Source: Bacillus manliponensis (lineage in GTDB: Bacteria; Bacillota; Bacilli; Bacillales; Bacillaceae_G). From it: 64,000 nucleotides of DNA. The DNA lies in assembly GCF_000712595.1 (NCBI RefSeq), contig NZ_JOTN01000001.1, forward strand, positions 295,901-359,900, in the 5' to 3' direction. The notes under the pieces were generated by a model. The model saw only the letters and a list, made by a program, of their open reading frames with translations, did not search any database and was not told the DNA's origin. Made by a program: the position numbers and the translations under genes. Below are positions 59,296 through 64,000 of the stretch, piece after piece. The stretch's first letter is position 1, and each line of letters opens with the position of its first letter.

Positions 59296-59565
59296 TTTGC
59301 GATCACGCCTTTCATTGCAATTTTTCTCGGACATCCTTAATGTCCCCATACAAAAATAAAACAAAACATGTAAAAAGTATAGTTAAAAATAAAAAAATAC
59401 AAAAAAATATATGCTAGCAAAATAATTTTCCAAATACAGATTTGTATTCCAAAACTTGAATTTTTTATCATTGTTATATATTTGTAAATTTTTCTAACAG
59501 GAAGTTGTATTTTCACTTCTTCAGTTTCATAATGAAAGCAACAAAATATGAGAGGAAGCGTTTCT

Positions 59566-60291
59566 ATGGAACAACCGCTTATTTTTGCCCATCGCGGCGT
59601 CAAAAGTACCCACCCTGAAAATACGATGATTGCTTTTCAAGAAGCTGAACGCGTAGGGGCACATGGTATCGAACTTGATGTTCACCTATCAAAAGATGGT
59701 GAAATTATTGTCATTCATGATGAAACTGTCGACCGCACAACAAACGGTACTGGACTTGTATGCGAGCTCACAACAGATGAATTACAAGCATTAGATGCAG
59801 GAAGTTATAAAGACTCTTCTTTTGATGAAGCTCAAATTCCAACACTTCGCGAAGTGTTTATTTGGCTCTCTACAACAAACTTACAACTAAACATTGAGCT
59901 CAAAACAGACGTCATTCGTTATGTTGGTTTAGAAGAAAAAGTCGTTGATCTCGTTCGAGAATTCCATTTTGCAGACCGTATTGTTTTCTCTTCTTTTAAT
60001 CATGATTCCGTTCAAGTATTAGCTGAACTCGCACCAGAAATTCCGCGTGCTATTTTATACGACGAACCTCTTGCTTATCCAATGAAAGAGGCGAAAGAAC
60101 GTGAAGCAACCGGACTTCATCCAAACTTTACTTTACTAACAAAAGAATTTGTAAGAGAAGCACAAAAACAAGGGTTTGTGTTCCGTCCTTACACGATTAA
60201 TGAATATGATGATTTACGAAAAATGATAGACTATGGTGTTGATGTTATCATTACAGATTGGCCATCACGTGCCTTTGAGCTTCTTTCTTAG
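59566..60291 (+). CDS. Glycerophosphodiester phosphodiesterase
   Basis: Hydrolyses glycerophosphodiesters to glycerol 3-phosphate and an alcohol. GDPD signatures: FAHRGVKSTHPENTMIAFQ, GIELDVHLSKDGEIIVIHDETVDRT, LNIELKTD. 241 residues, no signal peptide, so probably cytosolic. Start at ATG 59566 with GAGAGGAAGC before it. Confidence 0.93.
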   Translation: MEQPLIFAHRGVKSTHPENTMIAFQEAERVGAHGIELDVHLSKDGEIIVIHDETVDRTTNGTGLVCELTTDELQALDAGSYKDSSFDEAQIPTLREVFIWLSTTNLQLNIELKTDVIRYVGLEEKVVDLVREFHFADRIVFSSFNHDSVQVLAELAPEIPRAILYDEPLAYPMKEAKEREATGLHPNFTLLTKEFVREAQKQGFVFRPYTINEYDDLRKMIDYGVDVIITDWPSRAFELLS

Positions 60292-60374
60292 CAGAGAAGC
60301 TCTTTTTTCTGTTTAAAATCTTTCAAAACCCTCAATACTAATTAAAAACATATAATACGAGGGGAATGAGAAAG

Positions 60375-62432
60375 ATGGAGCTAACAGCAAATGAAAAGCA
60401 GAAGAAATATGTACGCCTGCTCCTTACTATTTGTCTATCATGTGTAATCTTCTTTGTACTTACTATGTTTATTATGATTGTCGTTGCAAAAATTATGGGA
60501 CCTCCTCCTGTAACAACACCACAAACAACCGTTTTTTATGCAAATGATAGCTCAATCATTGGAGAGAGCCGCGGTGCTCAAAACCGCTATCATGTTTCTC
60601 TTCGTGAGATTTCACCGCACATCAAAAATGCGACTCTTTCAATTGAAGATCAGCGCTTTTATGAGCATCACGGCTTTGATTTAAAGCGTATATTAGGGGC
60701 AGCTATCGCTGATATAAAAGCAATGGCGAAAGTACAAGGAGCAAGTACCATCTCCCAGCAATATGCACGCAATTTATATTTAGACCACGATAAAACGTGG
60801 AAACGAAAAATACTTGAAGCAATGTACACCGTTCGCCTTGAAGTGAACTACAGTAAAAATCATATTTTAGAAGGATATTTAAATACGATTTACTATGGAC
60901 ATGGCGCTTACGGCATTGAAGCTGCTTCACGCCTTTATTTCGATAAAGATGCAAAAGACCTTACCCTTGCAGAAGCAAGTATGTTAGCTGGTATTCCAAA
61001 AGGCCCTAGCATCTATTCACCGTACTTAAATGAGGAACGGGCAAAAGAAAGACAGATGCTTATTTTACGTGAGATGCAAGACCAAGGATATATTACAAAA
61101 GAAGAGGCACAAGTAGCAAAGGCAGAGCAATTAGCTCTTGCCCCCTTCGAAAAGGAAGAAGTTGCAGAAATTGCACCTTATTTTCAAGATGCGGTTCAAT
61201 CTGCACTAGTAAAAGAGGCTGGACTTGATGAACAAACAGTAGAGCGCGGTGGATTACGCGTATATACAACGCTCGATCCAAAATTACAGACGATTGCCGA
61301 GGAAGCTGTAGCTGAAATTATCCCAGATACAACAACGCTACAAACGGCTGTCGTATCGATGAATCCAAAAACAGGTGAAGTTGTAGCACTTGTTGGTGGA
61401 CGTGATTATAAAGAAAGTCAGTTTAACCGGGCCACACAAGCTTATAGACAGCCCGGCTCCACTTTTAAACCATTTCTATACTACGCTGCTTTAGAGCAAG
61501 GATTTACCCCGGCAACGCGCTTAAAAAGCGAATACACTGTATTCACTTTAGGAGATGGAGTTTCAAAATATAAACCAACAAACTATAAAAATTACTACGC
61601 AGATGATTTTGTCACCATGACACAAGCACTCGCTGTTTCAGATAACATATATGCCGTAAAGACACATTTATTTTTAGGTGACGAAACACTCGTCAAAACA
61701 GCGAAGAAATTCGGCATTAAAAGTGCAATGAAAGATGTCCCTTCCCTTGCGCTTGGCACATCTCCTGTAAAACCAATTGAAATGGTGAACGCCTACAGTA
61801 TGTTCGCAAATGGTGGAAAACAAGTGAAGCCAACATTTATTAAACGTGTTGTTGACCATGAAGGGAATGTGTTATACGACGCTCATTTAGAAAAAAAACA
61901 AGCGTTAAATAAAGACAATGCATTTGTCATGCAAGAGATGATGAAAGGAATGTTTAATAAGAAGCTAAGCAGTTATGCAGCTGTAACAGGACAATCAATA
62001 CTCCCTGAGCTATCGCACACATATGCGGGAAAATCTGGCTCAACGGAAACAGATAGCTGGATGGTCGGCTTCACACCTCAGCTTGTAACAGGCGTTTGGA
62101 CAGGATATGATATCCCAAAAACGATTTCTAATACAGCAGAGCAAGGCTACGCCAAACATATTTGGGCAAGTGTAATGGAAAAAGGTCTAGAAGACAAAGC
62201 AAAGAAAAAAACGAAAAAACCAGCAAACGTTATTGGAGTAAACATCGACCCAACGAACGGAAAAATCGCTACAAAAGAATGCAAACTTGCAGTAAAGATG
62301 TATTTCGTAAAAGGTACCGAACCAACAGAACACTGCATGGATCACGTTAATGACCATGACGAATTTGAAGATGCTTTAAAAGAGAAAAAACAAGAAAAAG
62401 AGAACTGGTGGAAGAAGTATTTTCCGTGGTAG
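60375..62432 (+). CDS. pbpG: Class A penicillin-binding protein, PbpG-like
   Basis: 685 residues with an N-terminal anchor (about 17-42). GT51 glycosyltransferase with SIEDQRFYEHHGFDLKRIL and GASTISQQYARNLYL. Transpeptidase with PGSTFKPFLYYA (nucleophile Ser), SDN in ALAVSDNIYAV and AGKSGSTETDSW. All catalytic motifs intact. Position beside speE/speB fits B. subtilis pbpG (PBP2d), a sigma-F-dependent spore wall enzyme. GAGGGGA decides ATG at 60375. Confidence 0.94.
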   Translation: MELTANEKQKKYVRLLLTICLSCVIFFVLTMFIMIVVAKIMGPPPVTTPQTTVFYANDSSIIGESRGAQNRYHVSLREISPHIKNATLSIEDQRFYEHHGFDLKRILGAAIADIKAMAKVQGASTISQQYARNLYLDHDKTWKRKILEAMYTVRLEVNYSKNHILEGYLNTIYYGHGAYGIEAASRLYFDKDAKDLTLAEASMLAGIPKGPSIYSPYLNEERAKERQMLILREMQDQGYITKEEAQVAKAEQLALAPFEKEEVAEIAPYFQDAVQSALVKEAGLDEQTVERGGLRVYTTLDPKLQTIAEEAVAEIIPDTTTLQTAVVSMNPKTGEVVALVGGRDYKESQFNRATQAYRQPGSTFKPFLYYAALEQGFTPATRLKSEYTVFTLGDGVSKYKPTNYKNYYADDFVTMTQALAVSDNIYAVKTHLFLGDETLVKTAKKFGIKSAMKDVPSLALGTSPVKPIEMVNAYSMFANGGKQVKPTFIKRVVDHEGNVLYDAHLEKKQALNKDNAFVMQEMMKGMFNKKLSSYAAVTGQSILPELSHTYAGKSGSTETDSWMVGFTPQLVTGVWTGYDIPKTISNTAEQGYAKHIWASVMEKGLEDKAKKKTKKPANVIGVNIDPTNGKIATKECKLAVKMYFVKGTEPTEHCMDHVNDHDEFEDALKEKKQEKENWWKKYFPW

Positions 62433-62464
62433 CTGAAACCCTGGTGGTTTCAGCTACTTTTATT
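62429..62464 (+). terminator. Terminator after pbpG
   Basis: GTAGCTGAAACC/GGTTTCAGCTAC 12-base-pair stem that begins within the pbpG stop codon; five-base loop and T-run. Confidence 0.85.
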
Positions 62465-62467
62465 TTT

Positions 62468-62549
62468 ATCGGCTATTTTGTGCACTCTTTCGGCTATTTT
62501 TCATCTTTATCGGCCATTCTGTGCACTCTTTCGGCCATTCTACTTCTTT
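62468..62549 (+). repeat. Tandem 41-base repeat, two units
   Basis: Units 62468-62508 and 62509-62549, each holding two TCGGCYATTYT half-units around TGTGCACTCTT. Unit one has TCGGCTATTTT in both halves, unit two TCGGCCATTCT in both. Noncoding. A decayed relative is suggested at about 19880-19912. Confidence 0.7.
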
Positions 62550-62561
62550 TTACCTAAAAAC

Positions 62562-62590
62562 AAAAAAACACCGGAAATTCCGGTGTTTTC
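62562..62590 (-). terminator. Terminator after ywhD
   Basis: AAAACACCGGAA/TTCCGGTGTTTT hairpin with T-run on the minus strand, immediately after the ywhD stop. Confidence 0.85.
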
Positions 62591-62592
62591 TT

Positions 62593-63102
62593 CTATTCCC
62601 CTAACAACTCACTACGCAACTTCTCACTAGAAAAGTTCCATACTTCTTCGTTATGGCCTTTTAAAAACTCACCAAGTACCTTTTTCGAAGGTGCATCCAT
62701 GTGATCTACCATAATGTATCGCTTTAGGGATTTATCCATTTTGTTTACGTGCTCAGGAAGCGACTTATAACCGCGACGAATCTCACGGTCTACCGTCATT
62801 TCGCAAGCAGTTACACCAGCGTAGTAAGCACCTTTTGCTGTACGCTCGATTGTTACCCATACAAGCCAGAACGGTTTTCCGTTTGGTACTTCTTCTTTAT
62901 TTGGTAAAAACTTAATTCCTTTTTCGACGACGCTACGCGCGTGCATCGCACCGATATCAACAAATGCTGTTCCTTCTTCAACGTCAACAAAAACTGGTGA
63001 GATGTTTTCTAGGCTAAGCGCTCCAACCCCAAATCCACCATGTCCGTCTGTTGAGTCGTTTTTAATAATATTAAAACCAATTGTTTTCTTTTTCTCCGCC
63101 AT
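62593..63102 (-). CDS. ywhD: YwhD family protein
   Basis: 169-residue conserved Bacillus protein of unknown function. Recognised by KKTIGFNIIKNDSTDGHGGFGVGALSLENISP and by position between pbpG and ywhC. AGGGAGGAA before the ATG. 19 bases after ywhC, so probably cotranscribed. Confidence 0.9.
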   Translation of the reverse strand: MAEKKKTIGFNIIKNDSTDGHGGFGVGALSLENISPVFVDVEEGTAFVDIGAMHARSVVEKGIKFLPNKEEVPNGKPFWLVWVTIERTAKGAYYAGVTACEMTVDREIRRGYKSLPEHVNKMDKSLKRYIMVDHMDAPSKKVLGEFLKGHNEEVWNFSSEKLRSELLGE

Positions 63103-63121
63103 GGAAATTCCTCCCTATTTA

Positions 63122-63796
63122 TTAAAATAGTCCGAATAACGGTGCAACTATGCTGTGCATCACATTCAATACAGCTGGAATCACCGTATTAAAAATCGGA
63201 TGAATTGTATATTGATCTAATGGTGTAACTACAAGAATTAAGAAAATAATAACACCATACTTTTCGTATTGCGTCATTTTTGCCCTTATATTTGAAGGCA
63301 TTAAGTCTTCAAGAATACGATATCCGTCAAGTGGTGGGAATGGTAATAAGTTAAAGATAAATAACACAATGTTTAATTGGATAAAGATTTGGAAAAATAG
63401 TACAAGTGTCTCAGCGAAAGAACGCGGTGTTAGATCTAATATGCCGAAAGTAGCAAGCGCATATAAAATCGCAAGTCCAATTGTTCCTAAAATTAAATTA
63501 CTAATCGGTCCTGCCACAGAAACTAAAATACCAGCAAGACGCGGTTTTTTAAAGTTATATGGATTCACTGGTACAGGGCGAGCCCAACCAAATCCTAGTA
63601 ATAAAATGGCAATCGTACCAAGTGGATCTAAATGTGACAGCGGTGATAACGTTAAACGCCCTTGATTTTTCGCTGTCGGATCGCCAAATTTATAAGCAAC
63701 GTAAGCGTGAGCAAATTCATGCACAGATAATGCTGCAGCCATTGCTAAAAGTAACAACGGGATTTGCTCTAATGGATATGCAAAAAAGTGTTCCAT
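63122..63796 (-). CDS. ywhC: Site-2-protease-like M50 zinc metallopeptidase (YwhC)
   Basis: 224 residues, five or six membrane helices. Zinc site HEFAH (SVHEFAHAYV) in helix one and the third ligand region LPFPPLDGYRIL. PTAKNQGRLTLSPLSHLDPLG is typical of the short M50B family without a PDZ domain. Substrate unknown. AAGGAGATG upstream. Confidence 0.9.
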   Translation of the reverse strand: MEHFFAYPLEQIPLLLLAMAAALSVHEFAHAYVAYKFGDPTAKNQGRLTLSPLSHLDPLGTIAILLLGFGWARPVPVNPYNFKKPRLAGILVSVAGPISNLILGTIGLAILYALATFGILDLTPRSFAETLVLFFQIFIQLNIVLFIFNLLPFPPLDGYRILEDLMPSNIRAKMTQYEKYGVIIFLILVVTPLDQYTIHPIFNTVIPAVLNVMHSIVAPLFGLF

Positions 63797-63909
63797 AATT
63801 CATCTCCTTATTCATCTATATCTAAAAAGAAAATATTCGTTTTTCTGATTGTTCTCTTCCATAATCCGTTATAATAATATTGTAATTTACATACAAAGGA
63901 GCGAAATAT

Positions 63910-64000
63910 ATGCCATACGTAACAGTAAAAATGTTAGAAGGACGCACAGAAGAGCAGAAGAAAGCCCTTGCTGAGAAAGTTACAGCTGCAGTAAGTGAAA
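63910..64000 (+). CDS. 4-oxalocrotonate tautomerase-like protein, cut by window end
   Basis: First 30 residues visible: MPYVTVKMLEGRTEEQKKAL and on. Catalytic Pro immediately after the start Met; the family is about 61 residues. Position fits B. subtilis ywhB. Ribosome site AAAGGAGCG. Divergent from ywhC. Confidence 0.88.
   Translation, partial: MPYVTVKMLEGRTEEQKKALAEKVTAAVSE

Overview
The window is a low-GC Firmicute chromosome segment. Gene content, gene order, a sporulation set (spo0F, spoIIR, rpoE) and three bcr1-type repeats place it in the Bacillus cereus group. The order upp-glyA-ywlG-rpiB-ywlE-...-prmC-prfA-tdk-rpmE-rho-glpX-murA-fba-ywjG-spo0F-pyrG-rpoE, then fadF, clsB and uvsE, and later argS, speE/speB, pbpG and ywhD/C/B, matches the corresponding B. 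subtilis region with insertions and losses. For example, no transaldolase gene lies between murA and fba here. No rRNA, tRNA, CRISPR array, prophage or complete insertion sequence was seen.

Region by region. 1-12.6 kb (mostly minus strand): nucleotide salvage and one-carbon metabolism (upp, glyA, tdk), rpiB, the protein-arginine phosphatase ywlE, a stand-alone glucose-type EIIA, a DoxX/flavin reductase pair behind an operator-like promoter, mntP, the tRNA t6A enzyme ywlC, spoIIR, and the release-factor pair prfA-prmC. 12.7-22.4 kb: type B L31, rho, glpX, murA, fba, spo0F, a DUF2529 gene, pyrG and rpoE. 22.5-30 kb: a fatty-acid beta-oxidation operon (fadF, thiolase, 3-hydroxyacyl-CoA dehydrogenase, two acyl-CoA dehydrogenases, a TetR regulator). 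A FadR-like box overlaps its predicted promoter.

30-40 kb: an unknown 99-residue protein, clsB, uvsE, a membrane PAS-GGDEF-EAL protein, a YvfRSTU-like ABC exporter plus two-component system, and a methionine aminopeptidase. bcr1-type repeats bracket uvsE. 40-48 kb is surface biology: a 1930-residue LPXTG adhesin with five collagen-binding-like repeats and eight SpaA/Cna_B repeats, followed by a secreted M28 aminopeptidase. 48-50 kb holds argS and a DUF1934 gene.

50.4-57.3 kb is the most unusual part. It contains an RpiR-type regulator, a MalX-like PTS EIICB, and a single 709-residue protein that joins a MalY/PatB C-S lyase to a class I mannose-6-phosphate isomerase. An S66 (LD-carboxypeptidase/MccF-like) peptidase and a separate EIIC-type membrane protein follow. 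This looks like a sugar or sugar-conjugate uptake and catabolism locus whose substrate I cannot name. The EIICB has no EIIA domain and may depend on the EIIA encoded near 4.1-4.6 kb. From 57.4 kb to the end: speE-speB polyamine genes, a glycerophosphodiester phosphodiesterase, pbpG, ywhC-ywhD and the start of a 4-oxalocrotonate tautomerase gene.

Start codons were adjusted from the longest ORF wherever a Shine-Dalgarno sequence decided the matter. Family assignments come from motifs read by eye; no database search was possible.
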